A stretch of DNA of 64,000 nt from Pseudobacteriovorax sp. (GTDB lineage: Bacteria > Bdellovibrionota_B > Oligoflexia > Oligoflexales > Oligoflexaceae). Shown here piece by piece: positions 17,152 to 25,841 of the stretch (the stretch's first letter is position 1; each line of letters starts with the position of its first letter). Both the position numbers and the translations under genes were made by a program. The DNA is taken from positions 159,729-223,728 of the forward strand of contig JABSRP010000016.1 in assembly GCA_013215145.1 (NCBI GenBank), written 5' to 3'. Below the pieces are notes generated by a model, which made no database searches, was not told the DNA's origin, and was given only the letters and a program-made list of their open reading frames with translations.

Positions 17152-17321
17152 GAAGTGGCCTTATCGAGACAAAAAATCGTGTTGCCACGTATGAGTGTCA
17201 AAACAATTGGCACATTTCCCTTATCAAACCCTCTGATATTGCATCGTCTGGAATGGGTGTTTTTAGGCATAGCTATTGCATCTAGTCCTGCAGGTAATAA
17301 TTGAAAACTTAGAGGGTTCAC

Positions 17322-17927
17322 ATGTTCAAATTTGGAATCTTATTGCTGTCGATGCTAGCGACCCCTATTTTGTTTGGCCAAAGCCATGCTGGAGTCGATC
17401 AAAATCGGACAGCATTCGGCAAAGACGTTTTTGTTGATCAGTCGGTTAAAGCAATCGACGGTACTGTTGTAACAAGTAGTGATGCGACGACAACCTCTTC
17501 AACTTGGAGAGGATTCGGCCTTAAAAATGGTGTCGGTATCGAACTGCTGCGTTTCATGCAGCTTTCCTTAAATCATACTTATGTCGGAATGAGAGCAAAA
17601 CATAGCTCATTAGAGCATTTCAGTGGTTCGGAATTGTCTTTGGGATTATCGTTTTCCTTCAGCTCTCCTGTTGGAAACTTAGTTTTTGGAACCGCTGCTC
17701 ACGGTGCAAATTACACGTATCAAAACTTCAACGCGAGCTCGAGTTTTTCAGGTGGTGGAGCGACGCATTCTGTAGGACTCAATTACTTTTTGAACTCGTC
17801 AATATCTCTCATGGGACGCTTTGAGCAGATTAATGGCCTTTATACTCATGGCTCCGGCAATACAGGACTCGATAACTTTACCTTGAATGGTCAGTCTTTT
17901 GGGCTCAGCGTTCTAATTTGGTTATAA
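17322..17927 (+). CDS. Secreted beta-barrel-like outer-membrane protein
   Basis: The 201-residue protein has a clear signal peptide (FGILLLSMLATPILF, cut after SHA). The mature part alternates polar and hydrophobic residues with Gly/Ser turns, as in small eight-strand outer-membrane barrels, and ends in hydrophobic VLIWL. No family was recognised. AGAGGG lies before the ATG. Its 3' end overlaps the convergent tatD gene by 23 bases. Confidence 0.65.
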   Translation: MFKFGILLLSMLATPILFGQSHAGVDQNRTAFGKDVFVDQSVKAIDGTVVTSSDATTTSSTWRGFGLKNGVGIELLRFMQLSLNHTYVGMRAKHSSLEHFSGSELSLGLSFSFSSPVGNLVFGTAAHGANYTYQNFNASSSFSGGGATHSVGLNYFLNSSISLMGRFEQINGLYTHGSGNTGLDNFTLNGQSFGLSVLIWL

Positions 17928-18717
17928 GGTTACTTTCAAAAAGAGAGGTGAAGTTCTGCCAGAGTAAGGCTTCAACTTCTGCCTCTGACATCTCCCGTAG
18001 CTCTCCCAGATACTTTGCGGTCCCAACTATATTTGCTGGTTCATTTCTATCACCTCTTACCGGTGAGAGATAAGGTGAGTCTGTCTCCAGTAGGATGCTA
18101 GTGGGCGGTAGCGACTTTAGTAGCTTAGTAAAACTTTCGCTCTTTCTTGCGTTAGCGGGAATAGAAAAATGCCATCCGTGCTTTTCGGCAGCGGATATTG
18201 CCCATTTGCTCTTTCCACAATAGCAATGGAAGTCCACACGTTTTTGGCCGTGATGCTCTAAAATTTCGATGACGCGTTTTTCTCGTTTTCGGCTGTGGAT
18301 GATGACCGGAATATCAGCCTCGGACGCTATCTCTAGCAGCCGTAGAAACACCTCTTCCTGCTTGGCAAAGGTCTCCTCACCCACCCAATAACCGTCCAAT
18401 CCACATTCTCCAACAGCGACTATGGTGCCCGCTTGTGCTTGTTCTCGGATAAAGGCAATTTCGGCTTCCAAATCGAAATTTGAGATTTCAAATGGTAGAT
18501 CTAGTGGCATTCCTGTTAGCGCTTCCAAGGGGTATATCCCCAACGCAGGAAGGATATTTTTATGGGTGGCTGCCATTTTTAGTATTTCACGGTTGGATTG
18601 CGTTTCAAGTCCGTTGACCACGATGGCTACTTCCGCCTGGTTGGCCCTCTCAATGACTGCAAGGAGGTCCTCAGAATACTGTTTATGGGTTAAATGACAA
18701 TGGACATCGACCAGCAT
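17905..18717 (-). CDS. tatD: TatD-family metal-dependent hydrolase
   Basis: The 270-residue TIM-barrel protein belongs to the TatD DNase family, which trims 3' DNA ends or D-aminoacyl-tRNA. It begins with the metal site DVHCHL. The GECGLDGYW motif holds a metal-binding Glu, HSRKREK and HCYCGK supply further histidines, and LLETDSPYLSP holds the catalytic Asp. AAGGAG precedes the ATG. Confidence 0.92.
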   Translation of the reverse strand: MLVDVHCHLTHKQYSEDLLAVIERANQAEVAIVVNGLETQSNREILKMAATHKNILPALGIYPLEALTGMPLDLPFEISNFDLEAEIAFIREQAQAGTIVAVGECGLDGYWVGEETFAKQEEVFLRLLEIASEADIPVIIHSRKREKRVIEILEHHGQKRVDFHCYCGKSKWAISAAEKHGWHFSIPANARKSESFTKLLKSLPPTSILLETDSPYLSPVRGDRNEPANIVGTAKYLGELREMSEAEVEALLWQNFTSLFESNLITKLER

Positions 18718-18726
18718 AAAAACTCC

Positions 18727-19689
18727 TTAGTTGCTAGGACTGATGTAACCCATAAATGTTTGCCAGGTGAAATTCAATGGTGTTTTTTCCTTCTTGCTCG
18801 CATCCAGGATCATTTGAGTCGCTTGCTTAAGTCTACCCTGATACATAAAAGCTGTCTCCTGAACCACACCTAAGGTAAACACCTTGGGTCCTTGAGACTT
18901 TTGTAATTTGAAGGCCTTGTAATAGGAGTAAATATCTTCGGCGCTATGATACGAGGTCATTCCGCCATTTTGAGCCACAATGATCCTTGAGTGTTTTGAT
19001 TCCGTGAGATACTTCGGGCTGTGGACATTTTCTAGAATGTGCCAGTTAGACCTTATCCATGTGTGAATAGGGTAACGACCCAATGGCTTTTTCATAGTTG
19101 AAGGTATAATTCCCGAAAAATCCCATTTGAGTTTTAACTGACTTAATGTACGAGACTGGTTTGTTAGGTTTTGCCAGCCTGCAGTAAGAAAGATGCTGTC
19201 ATTGATTGGTGTGGAAAGCCCTTCGTCAAGTAGTTGCTTTTGGCTGTTTAAGATTTTCTTCAAGTCATCTTCGCCGTAGACGGAGAGGGGAATGGAAAGT
19301 CCACAGGCTTTGGTGCATGGCGTGCTCTTATTGGTCCAGAAAGAAGGGCTGTTGCGGACAAGGACACCGGCCTTAGATACGAGCTCTTCCCATCCGGCAA
19401 AGTAGACGGCTTTTTCATCTCCAGGACGATAGACCCTCTTGATAGCTTGATTGAGTTCTAGATCGCCAGTATTGGGGGCTATCAGGTATCGTGGACTAAT
19501 AAAGTGGATCATGCTTACCTGAGGAAATTCTGTCCGGTATGTTTCCAAGGCCTTCACATCGTGCTCTTTGATGTGCTCACCTTGCCAAATCGTAAAAACA
19601 AACATGGACGGATTCGGTTTTGCAACGACAGGTCTATGGAATCCTAGGAGACACCATAGTCCTGTAAACAGTAGAATAAGCTGTGGCAA
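18727..19689 (-). CDS. Secreted protein of unknown function, next to tatD
   Basis: The 320-residue product starts at a TTG and has a signal peptide (QLILLFTGLWCLLGF). The mature protein has no family I recognise. It contains an odd cysteine pair (TPCTKACG), a TAGWQNLTNQ segment, and aromatic-rich strands, resembling an extracytoplasmic alpha/beta barrel. It ends 9 bases before the tatD start, so the two share a transcript. A polysaccharide-active enzyme is possible but unsupported. Confidence 0.6.
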   Translation of the reverse strand: MPQLILLFTGLWCLLGFHRPVVAKPNPSMFVFTIWQGEHIKEHDVKALETYRTEFPQVSMIHFISPRYLIAPNTGDLELNQAIKRVYRPGDEKAVYFAGWEELVSKAGVLVRNSPSFWTNKSTPCTKACGLSIPLSVYGEDDLKKILNSQKQLLDEGLSTPINDSIFLTAGWQNLTNQSRTLSQLKLKWDFSGIIPSTMKKPLGRYPIHTWIRSNWHILENVHSPKYLTESKHSRIIVAQNGGMTSYHSAEDIYSYYKAFKLQKSQGPKVFTLGVVQETAFMYQGRLKQATQMILDASKKEKTPLNFTWQTFMGYISPSN

Positions 19690-19727
19690 ATCCCTATGCC
19701 TCGCAGTGTGATTTAGTTAATAGATGC

Positions 19728-21500
19728 TTATTTACGTCTTATTAAAAGCAACAAAGGTAGCATTAATAAGCTTAGTAGCGGGACAGTACTTTGCTGTTGA
19801 CCCCATCCAATTGATCCACACCAGTTGCTGTTTGAGCTTGACGATGATGAATTCGTTGCTGGTACAGAGACAGGTTCGTCTTCGAGTACTTTGCCTAAGT
19901 CATCCTCTGCGCTCTCGACTAGAGATGGAATTGTGGAGCAGTCGAAACTAGATATCAGACTGGTTAGGTTTCGAGCCTCTGCTCTAGCATAAATCGTAGA
20001 ACAGTTGGCTCCGTTATAATCAGCTTCGTCAACCATGAGCATGGCTAGGACAAGATGCTTGTAACCTGAATCGGTAACCAAGAGATCCACAGCTTTTAAA
20101 ACAATCGAGGCGACCTCATCGATATCGATACCGTCTTTAGAATACAAATCCCAAAGCATTCCGGAGACGAACTGACTTCTCAAGTGGGGTTGCGACGGTA
20201 AATCAGATGCTCCGTACTGATAGGTATTGTCAGCCGTTCTCAGACACTGATTGTCAGCTGGACAAACAGGGGTTCCGCTAGGACATATGCTTTCCCCCAG
20301 GCACGGGTTACGCGTCTTTGCAAAGGTGAAAAAGTCCGCAAGTCCTTCATGGATGACAAGAGACTCTGATGTTGCGGTAATGCTTTTAATCGTGTGAAAA
20401 ACAACATGATGAGCTAATTCGTGGGCGACGACATCGTAGTCGTACGCTAGGTTCTGTAGGAGAGTTCCGTCTCCGTCACCAACATATATAAACGAGTTTG
20501 ATGTTTCGCTGGGCTGGTATAGTGCATTGTTGATATCATTGTTTCCAAAAACTGCATGGACAACGATTCCAATCGGGTTTGTACCGAAGTTCTGATAACC
20601 CCTCTCTAAAAACCAATCCAAGGATCGGTTAGCGTTCGTGAAGACACTAACTTGAGCAAAGTTGCTAGGTTCTGTCGTGGGGTCTGGTTGAAATGAGTAG
20701 GGTGAAGCCACATTTCCGGTCGCCGTGGCTGTGGCTGTCGTGTAGGAATCAGGATCAACGAAGGTAACGAATTTATCGTTAGACGGGATGATGTTTCCGT
20801 TATCGTCTGTGAGTAGGTTTTTAAGCTCAAAAGACTCCAATTGCCCGTCTGTTGGATTAAACGGATAAATGAGGGCTGTACCATCAACGTGAAAATGATA
20901 TTTGTTAAAGGCAAACACTCTATTTTCGGTTGCAGCTACCTTGTAGTTCAGCCCTCCTGATTGAACGACTACATCCCAGGCTGGATAAATCGCTCCATCT
21001 TCAACCCAAAGGCATTTTTTCGACTCGAGTAAATTAATAGTTTCCGTAATGTTTTGCAGGTGAGCGTTGTCCCTAATATTCTCTAAGGTATTTTGAATAG
21101 AGCTCCAGTCGCTGCTGACAAAATCTTGATCAACAGACACGTCTGGTATGGTCCCTATGATCGTTACGGCTCCGTTTATACTTTCGTGGGCTTTCATATG
21201 AAATTGGCACATGGGAAATCCGTTCACACTGAAGTGATACTCCTGACTTCGGATGTTGCTGCGGGTAAATAAAAACGACTTTGCAATCTGGCTCGACGGT
21301 TTGATTTTGGGATCGATCGATCGGAGTATCGAAGAAACTTTGCTGTCGAAAGATTTCGGCACGGCGTCCAAGCCGAAACTGATAGCCTGTGTGGTTTGGT
21401 CCCCGTAGCTGTGGACTAACACGTCTCGCTTTCCCGTTGCAAAAATGCTGGTTGAGAAGCAAATCCCGGTTATCAAAGAAAATTTTGCCTTGGAGATCAT
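19728..21500 (-). CDS. Secreted zinc metallopeptidase with C-terminal Cys-membrane-Arg tail
   Basis: Start chosen at the ATG with AAGGTGG eight bases upstream; an ATG 12 codons earlier lacks a ribosome site. The 590-residue product has a signal peptide (1-21), a prodomain-like region, and the zinc site HELAHH (360-365) with a third ligand candidate Glu385 in EGLADF, the spacing of thermolysin-like gluzincins. After an Ala/Ser-rich linker, the last 30 residues read CGSIGW, then a hydrophobic stretch, then IRRK. This resembles cell-surface sorting tails such as MYXO-CTERM or GlyGly-CTERM. It is probably an exported protease held at the outer membrane or released by a sorting enzyme. Confidence 0.85.
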   Translation of the reverse strand: MISKAKFSLITGICFSTSIFATGKRDVLVHSYGDQTTQAISFGLDAVPKSFDSKVSSILRSIDPKIKPSSQIAKSFLFTRSNIRSQEYHFSVNGFPMCQFHMKAHESINGAVTIIGTIPDVSVDQDFVSSDWSSIQNTLENIRDNAHLQNITETINLLESKKCLWVEDGAIYPAWDVVVQSGGLNYKVAATENRVFAFNKYHFHVDGTALIYPFNPTDGQLESFELKNLLTDDNGNIIPSNDKFVTFVDPDSYTTATATATGNVASPYSFQPDPTTEPSNFAQVSVFTNANRSLDWFLERGYQNFGTNPIGIVVHAVFGNNDINNALYQPSETSNSFIYVGDGDGTLLQNLAYDYDVVAHELAHHVVFHTIKSITATSESLVIHEGLADFFTFAKTRNPCLGESICPSGTPVCPADNQCLRTADNTYQYGASDLPSQPHLRSQFVSGMLWDLYSKDGIDIDEVASIVLKAVDLLVTDSGYKHLVLAMLMVDEADYNGANCSTIYARAEARNLTSLISSFDCSTIPSLVESAEDDLGKVLEDEPVSVPATNSSSSSSNSNWCGSIGWGQQQSTVPLLSLLMLPLLLLIRRK

Positions 21501-21883
21501 ATGTAGCCCACCTTTCGAGGTTCCCTGAACACACATAAAACGGATCGGCTAAATTCCTAAAATGCTTTAACCTGTTGGGCCTTCAATCTTGCCGCCTAGC
21601 TCGATCGACCTTTCAAGGAGGAATACTTCTTGCTTGGAAATAGCTAAAATGATGAAACAATTGAGCTTATTTATGCCAAACGGCAATTTTTAGGGCGCAA
21701 TTGAAGAATTTTATCCACAGTTTGTGTGAATAACTGCTGTCTTTCTGAGTTACTTAGCTTTAGTAGAACCGGTTTTATCGCTGAGATTAATGCTTAGGCA
21801 GTGTATAAGAGACTGGAATAACTTGCTAACTGATCACTGGTTGGTATTTTCATCAAAACTAACCTATCAAAATTGAGGCACCT
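21501..21883. other. Divergent intergenic region
   Basis: This 383-base gap separates the leftward metallopeptidase from a rightward hydrolase gene, so it should contain both promoters, but none is convincing by eye. Its distinctive content is a pair of inverted DnaA-box-like sites (21711-21733, listed separately). Confidence 0.5.
21711..21733. promoter_or_regulatory. Inverted pair of DnaA-box sequences
   Basis: TTATCCACA (21711-21719) is a perfect DnaA box and TGTGAATAA (21725-21733) is TTATTCACA on the other strand, fitting TTATNCACA. They face each other across five bases. No dnaA, dnaN or gidA/yidC-type origin genes are near, so an origin is unlikely; a DnaA-controlled promoter or titration site is possible. 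Confidence 0.45.
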
Positions 21884-22759
21884 ATGGGTAGAAAAGTTAC
21901 GGTGACATCTATTGAGGGAAATTCTCAGCGCTTGGACGGTGGGGCGATGTTTGGTAATGCTCCGAGAGCCCTCTGGGAAAGATGGGCAGAGCCCGACGAA
22001 CTAGGAAGAATAAATCTTGCGTGTCGTTGCGCTCTTGTTGAGATCGATGATGTTAAGATCCTTCTCGAAACGGGAGTCGGTTGTTATATGCCTCCTCAAC
22101 TAGCCGAGAGGTTCGGTGTCTTTGAAAAGGAGCACGTGCTACTACAGAATCTAGCCGAACACAACGTCAAGCCTGAAGACATCGACTATGTGATTTTATC
22201 TCATCTCCATTTCGATCATGCTGGAGGCCTCTTATCAGCCTATTCTGGAGCGTCAGACGATGCTATGAAACTGGTCTTTCCCCGCGCGACTTTTGTTGTA
22301 GGAACTGAGGCATGGCAGCGAGCCCTTAATCCTCACTTTAGAGATCGAGCGTCATTTATTCCGGAATTACCTGGCCTCCTGCAAGACTCGGATAGACTTG
22401 TGGTTTTGACTGAAGATCAAGGACTTAGTGAGCTTCCCGAGCTTAGTTTTTTTGTCAGTAACGGTCATACACCTGGGCAGCTCCACACAGTCATTGCTGG
22501 TGAAAAAACAAATCTTGTGTATTGTGGGGATTTAATTCCTGGTGCACCTTGGGTGAACCTTCCCATAACTATGGGGTACGATCGTTATCCCGAGCTCCTT
22601 ATCGATGAAAAACAACGCCTTTACGATCGCATTGATGCCAGTTGGCGTTTATTTTTTACCCACGATTGGCACTATGCTATGGCCGGAGTTGAGCAAAATG
22701 CAAAAGGTAAGTTTATCGCGACGGATTTAGTCGAGAGCCTCGATAGAGTGGTTCTCTAA
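21884..22759 (+). CDS. Metallo-beta-lactamase-fold hydrolase
   Basis: The 291-residue cytoplasmic protein has the binuclear zinc motif SHLHFDHAGG, then FVSNGHTPGQLH and CGDLIPG with further metal ligands, and a terminal FTHDWHY histidine. Its N-terminus (SIEGNSQRLDGGAMFG) resembles the lactonase/AidC-like branch of this superfamily. Substrates in this branch include acyl-homoserine lactones, but function cannot be assigned. GAGG precedes the ATG. No signal peptide. Confidence 0.88.
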   Translation: MGRKVTVTSIEGNSQRLDGGAMFGNAPRALWERWAEPDELGRINLACRCALVEIDDVKILLETGVGCYMPPQLAERFGVFEKEHVLLQNLAEHNVKPEDIDYVILSHLHFDHAGGLLSAYSGASDDAMKLVFPRATFVVGTEAWQRALNPHFRDRASFIPELPGLLQDSDRLVVLTEDQGLSELPELSFFVSNGHTPGQLHTVIAGEKTNLVYCGDLIPGAPWVNLPITMGYDRYPELLIDEKQRLYDRIDASWRLFFTHDWHYAMAGVEQNAKGKFIATDLVESLDRVVL

Positions 22760-22839
22760 GCGGTGATTCGCATTTTTCCTCTATATTTGCGATAATTGGC
22801 TGAGTCAGTTCTTTTGAGTTTCATAGGGAGATAAACATC

Positions 22840-23094
22840 GTGAACGTGGGAGATTTTGTTCGACAACAAAGAAAGCGATTAGGTCTCACTCAAAAAGAGC
22901 TTGCTGATGCTGCGGGAGTGGGTCTGAACTTTGTTTATCAGCTCGAAAAAAACAAGAAAACAGTTCAACTCGATACGACTAATCAGGTCCTAAAGGCCCT
23001 CGGCTACAAGGTTGGTGTTGTTAGGGATTTTAACCCCTGGGTTCATCCTGTAGCGACCGCTACCTCGTCGGACATGACTAGAGACATCAATTAG
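22840..23094 (+). CDS. HipB-like XRE-family regulator (orphan)
   Basis: The 84-residue protein is a short helix-turn-helix regulator: RQQRKRLGLTQKELADAAGV then FVYQLEKNKKTVQLDTTNQVL, typical of the HipB/y4mF type of antitoxin. Such genes normally precede a hipA-like kinase toxin, but none follows here. It starts at a GTG. Its stop codon overlaps the convergent mlaE stop by four bases. Confidence 0.85.
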   Translation: MNVGDFVRQQRKRLGLTQKELADAAGVGLNFVYQLEKNKKTVQLDTTNQVLKALGYKVGVVRDFNPWVHPVATATSSDMTRDIN

Positions 23095-23870
23095 AACCCT
23101 TTGAACTGCATGTAAGTGATAAAGAAGTCCAAAACAAGTATTGTGACGTAAGTTGTGACTACAGCGACGGTGGTGGCCTGACCGACTCCTTTGGCACCAC
23201 CGCTGGTCTTAAAACCTTGGTAGCAGCCAATACTGGCAAACATAAATCCAAATAATGCCGATTTTTGCATCCCCATCCAAAGGTCTTTTGTTTCCATCAT
23301 CCAGCGAATCTTTGCGAAAAAATCTGCGCTGTCGATTCCATAAAACAAAACCCCAATGATAAATGCCGCGAAAACTCCAGACAGGACGAATATCGTAGCG
23401 AGAATCGGCATCATGATAATGGCGCCAAGTAATCGAGGTGCGACTAAATAGGCATAAGGGTTAACAGCCATCACTTTGATGGCGTCGATCTGCTCATTGA
23501 CCTTCATGGTTCCTAATTCGGCTGCCATAGCCGATCCAGCGCGCGCTGTGACTAGAAACGATCCAACAATCGGGGCCAGCTCGCGGGATAAGGCGAAGGC
23601 GGTGGACGCCCCAATTAACGATTCAGCACCAAACAGCCTAAAGATCTCACCTAGTTGAAAGCCAAAAATCCCACCCACCATAAAACCAGCAAGGAGTATG
23701 ATCCCCAGGCTGCGATTACCTACAAACTCCATTTGTTGGATCACTAGGAATCGCTTTGGTAGAGGAAAGAAGCATGCCTTTATGGCTCTGTAGCAGAAAA
23801 GGGCGTATCCTCCTAGGGCTGACACGTTTCCGAGTACCTGAGATCCTATCCAACGAAAAACTAGCGACAA
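23091..23870 (-). CDS. mlaE: MlaE-family ABC transporter permease
   Basis: The 259-residue integral membrane protein matches MlaE/YrbE, the permease of the ABC system moving phospholipids between the membranes. Hallmarks are FVGNRSLGIILLAGFMVG, the loop ALSRELAPIVGSFLVTARAG, GTMKVNEQIDAIKVM and several membrane spans to the C-terminus. The ATPase (MlaF) and MCE protein (MlaD) usually sit beside it but are absent here. The start is TTG with GGGGA upstream. Confidence 0.9.
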   Translation of the reverse strand: MSLVFRWIGSQVLGNVSALGGYALFCYRAIKACFFPLPKRFLVIQQMEFVGNRSLGIILLAGFMVGGIFGFQLGEIFRLFGAESLIGASTAFALSRELAPIVGSFLVTARAGSAMAAELGTMKVNEQIDAIKVMAVNPYAYLVAPRLLGAIIMMPILATIFVLSGVFAAFIIGVLFYGIDSADFFAKIRWMMETKDLWMGMQKSALFGFMFASIGCYQGFKTSGGAKGVGQATTVAVVTTYVTILVLDFFITYMQFKGF

Positions 23871-23940
23871 GGTAATCCCCTACGATTGGAAAATTCCTAC
23901 GGAAGCAAAGTCCATATTGCCTCTATCATAATGTAGAATA

Positions 23941-23981
23941 ACTAAGAGGTCACCAAAAGGAGTAAAAACGACTAAGAGGTC
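23941..23981 (+). repeat. Two 11-bp direct repeats before a secreted TPR gene
   Basis: ACTAAGAGGTC occurs at 23941-23951 and 23971-23981, a 30-base period, just before the ATG at 23987. It overlaps the ribosome-binding area, so a duplication or a regulator/operator pair could affect translation. The AAGAGG in the second copy is the likely Shine-Dalgarno site. Confidence 0.5.
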
Positions 23982-23986
23982 TAAGT

Positions 23987-24937
23987 ATGATTGGTAAAAT
24001 CCTTTTTGTAGCGATAATTGCCTTAAGTTTGACTGAGAATGCGTTGGCAGTCTGTGCCTCGCTAGTCAAAGGTGACGCTGCAATCAATATTATTTCGTGT
24101 GGTCGTTTGAACCCGGAAAAAACATTTTCAGTGTCCAACGAGCGCTTTAGGTTTATCGGTGATCTTTCTCCTGAAGACAGAAAGGTGTTTTTGGACACCT
24201 ATCGAGGTCTCATTGTTAAAGGATTGGTAGTTCGATCTCTAGCAGTACAAAGCGGTCTTAGTCCGAAAAAAGGAGTCCTCAATGGCGAAACGATCGAGGC
24301 CTACATCTTTCCGGGACAAACCACCTGCAAAGCGATTAAAGGCAAACGAATCAAAACTGTCATTGATGAGGCCTGTTGCGAGGGTGGCGGTGATGCCCCG
24401 TGTTTGTTGAACACCACCTACCAATTAAAAGACATCAAAGTTCTAGGGAGCGCTAGCGGATCAGCTGGTAACGTCAAACGGCAAAAAATGGAGTTGTCCC
24501 CTGAGTATCGTAAGGCGAATCAATTGCTCCTTGCCAAAGACTACGAAAAAGCCGAAAAACTCTATTCTCAATTACTAAAAAATGGAAATCTCGATCTGAA
24601 AGGTCATTACTTTCTGGGTTACGCCTATCGTATGATGGATCGTTGTGAAAAGGCTGTTCCTATACTGAATAAAGTGTTTTCTGCTTCTGAGAGGAACGAT
24701 TTTTGGGCCAATGATGAATCAATCGTAAGGAAGGCGAACTTACTATTGGCGAGATGCCATGCCAAACTAGGAAGGGCGGGAGATAGTATTATTGTTCTTC
24801 AGGCTTTTTTGCTATCACCAGCAAAATACAGACCTGAAATTCGAGACTCCCTAAGGCATCCCGACTTTGGTCGTATCAAGACCACAAAAGAGTATTCCGA
24901 GTATCGAGCGCTTGCTCTAAAAGCGATTAAGCGATGA
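23987..24937 (+). CDS. Secreted TPR-repeat protein
   Basis: The 316-residue protein has a signal peptide (KILFVAIIALSLTENALA) and an N-terminal domain with several cysteines (CASL, SCGRL, TTCKAI, EACCEGG), likely disulphide-bonded. It is followed by TPR helices (NQLLLAKDYEKAEKLYSQLLK, then HYFLGYAYRMMDRCEKAVPIL) to the C-terminus. It is probably a periplasmic scaffold; function unknown. The 3' end overlaps the convergent rdgB by 11 bases. Confidence 0.7.
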   Translation: MIGKILFVAIIALSLTENALAVCASLVKGDAAINIISCGRLNPEKTFSVSNERFRFIGDLSPEDRKVFLDTYRGLIVKGLVVRSLAVQSGLSPKKGVLNGETIEAYIFPGQTTCKAIKGKRIKTVIDEACCEGGGDAPCLLNTTYQLKDIKVLGSASGSAGNVKRQKMELSPEYRKANQLLLAKDYEKAEKLYSQLLKNGNLDLKGHYFLGYAYRMMDRCEKAVPILNKVFSASERNDFWANDESIVRKANLLLARCHAKLGRAGDSIIVLQAFLLSPAKYRPEIRDSLRHPDFGRIKTTKEYSEYRALALKAIKR

Positions 24938-25496
24938 ATTGAACAAACTTTTCTAAGGCTTTTTTTCTGTGACTAATCGCATCTTTTTCCTCGGCTGAGT
25001 AAAGTGCTAAGGACTTTGCCGAGCCATCGGGGATAAATACAGGGTCATATCCGAATCCCTTGTGACCCTCAGGCTGATAGCCGATAGCACCGTTCAAGAT
25101 ACCTTCAAAAAACTTGGGAGCTTGATTTGGCTGAAGATAGCAGATGCAACAACGAAATTGAGCCTGGCGTAAGGTTTGATCCTTCATTTCTTCAAGAAGT
25201 TTTAAGTAGTTGTCGCGATCGGTAGCGTCAACACCAGCATAGCGACTAGAAAATACGCCCGGTCTTCCTTGAAGCGCATCAACAAATAACCCACTATCAT
25301 CGGCAATAACGGCCTCCCCTAAATGTTTGGCCACAGCGGTCGCTTTGATCAAAGCGTTTTCCGATAACGTGGTGCCCGTTTCGTCCCAATCACAGACTTT
25401 GGGACACGGCTCTACCGCCCAATCTGAGCCCAAAATATTCGATAACTCACTAATTTTATGTGTATTTTGTGTGGCCAGTACAATTTTATGCGTCAA
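24927..25496 (-). CDS. rdgB: Non-canonical purine NTP pyrophosphatase (RdgB)
   Basis: RdgB hydrolyses dITP, ITP and XTP to monophosphates, keeping deaminated purines out of nucleic acids. The chosen start is a TTG (25496) with GGAG eight bases upstream, giving 189 residues, the family length; an open frame further upstream adds 90 AT-rich, non-conserved residues. Motifs are VLATQNTHKISEL at the start, IADDSGLFVDALQGRPGVFS, GYDPVFIPDG and SHRKKALEKF. Confidence 0.93.
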   Translation of the reverse strand: MTHKIVLATQNTHKISELSNILGSDWAVEPCPKVCDWDETGTTLSENALIKATAVAKHLGEAVIADDSGLFVDALQGRPGVFSSRYAGVDATDRDNYLKLLEEMKDQTLRQAQFRCCICYLQPNQAPKFFEGILNGAIGYQPEGHKGFGYDPVFIPDGSAKSLALYSAEEKDAISHRKKALEKFVQFIA

Positions 25497-25616
25497 TTTG
25501 GATTCTCCGAATAAGCTTAATCGTATTAGTATATTGCAAGGAAACGAAGGGTGCGCTATCGATATATATACTTTTTCCTTGGTATGTAAGGTTTTTTTGT
25601 ATTTAAGTGAGATGTT

Positions 25617-25841
25617 ATGAGTCCAGAAGAGATTGAAGAACTGATCAAAAAGAATATTCCTAGCGCCACAGTAAAAGCTCAGGACCTCACTGGTGGGGGA
25701 GATCATTGGCGTTTGGAAGTCGTTGCCAAGGAGTTTGAGCCTTTGAGTATTGTTGAGCAACACCAACTTGTATACAAGGCTCTCGGAGATCTAATGCACG
25801 GACCTATCCACGCGTTGAGCTTAGATACCAAATCGCCTTAA
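25617..25841 (+). CDS. BolA/IbaG-family protein
   Basis: The 74-residue protein has the class II KH-like BolA fold: EEIEELIKKNIP, then GGGDHWRLEVVAKEF (with the conserved DHW), HQLVYKALGDLM and PIHALSL. BolA proteins bind monothiol glutaredoxins and Fe-S clusters. No partner lies adjacent. It diverges from rdgB. It shares a four-base TTAA overlap with the convergent lipoprotein gene. Confidence 0.88.
   Translation: MSPEEIEELIKKNIPSATVKAQDLTGGGDHWRLEVVAKEFEPLSIVEQHQLVYKALGDLMHGPIHALSLDTKSP

Noticed and set aside
21711..21733. Chromosomal replication origin
   Set aside because: Only two boxes, no AT-rich unwinding cluster and no dnaA/dnaN/gid neighbours.
25497..25766. N-terminal 90-residue extension of RdgB
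   Set aside because: AT-rich, not family-like, and the TTG at 25496 has a proper ribosome site and gives the standard length.
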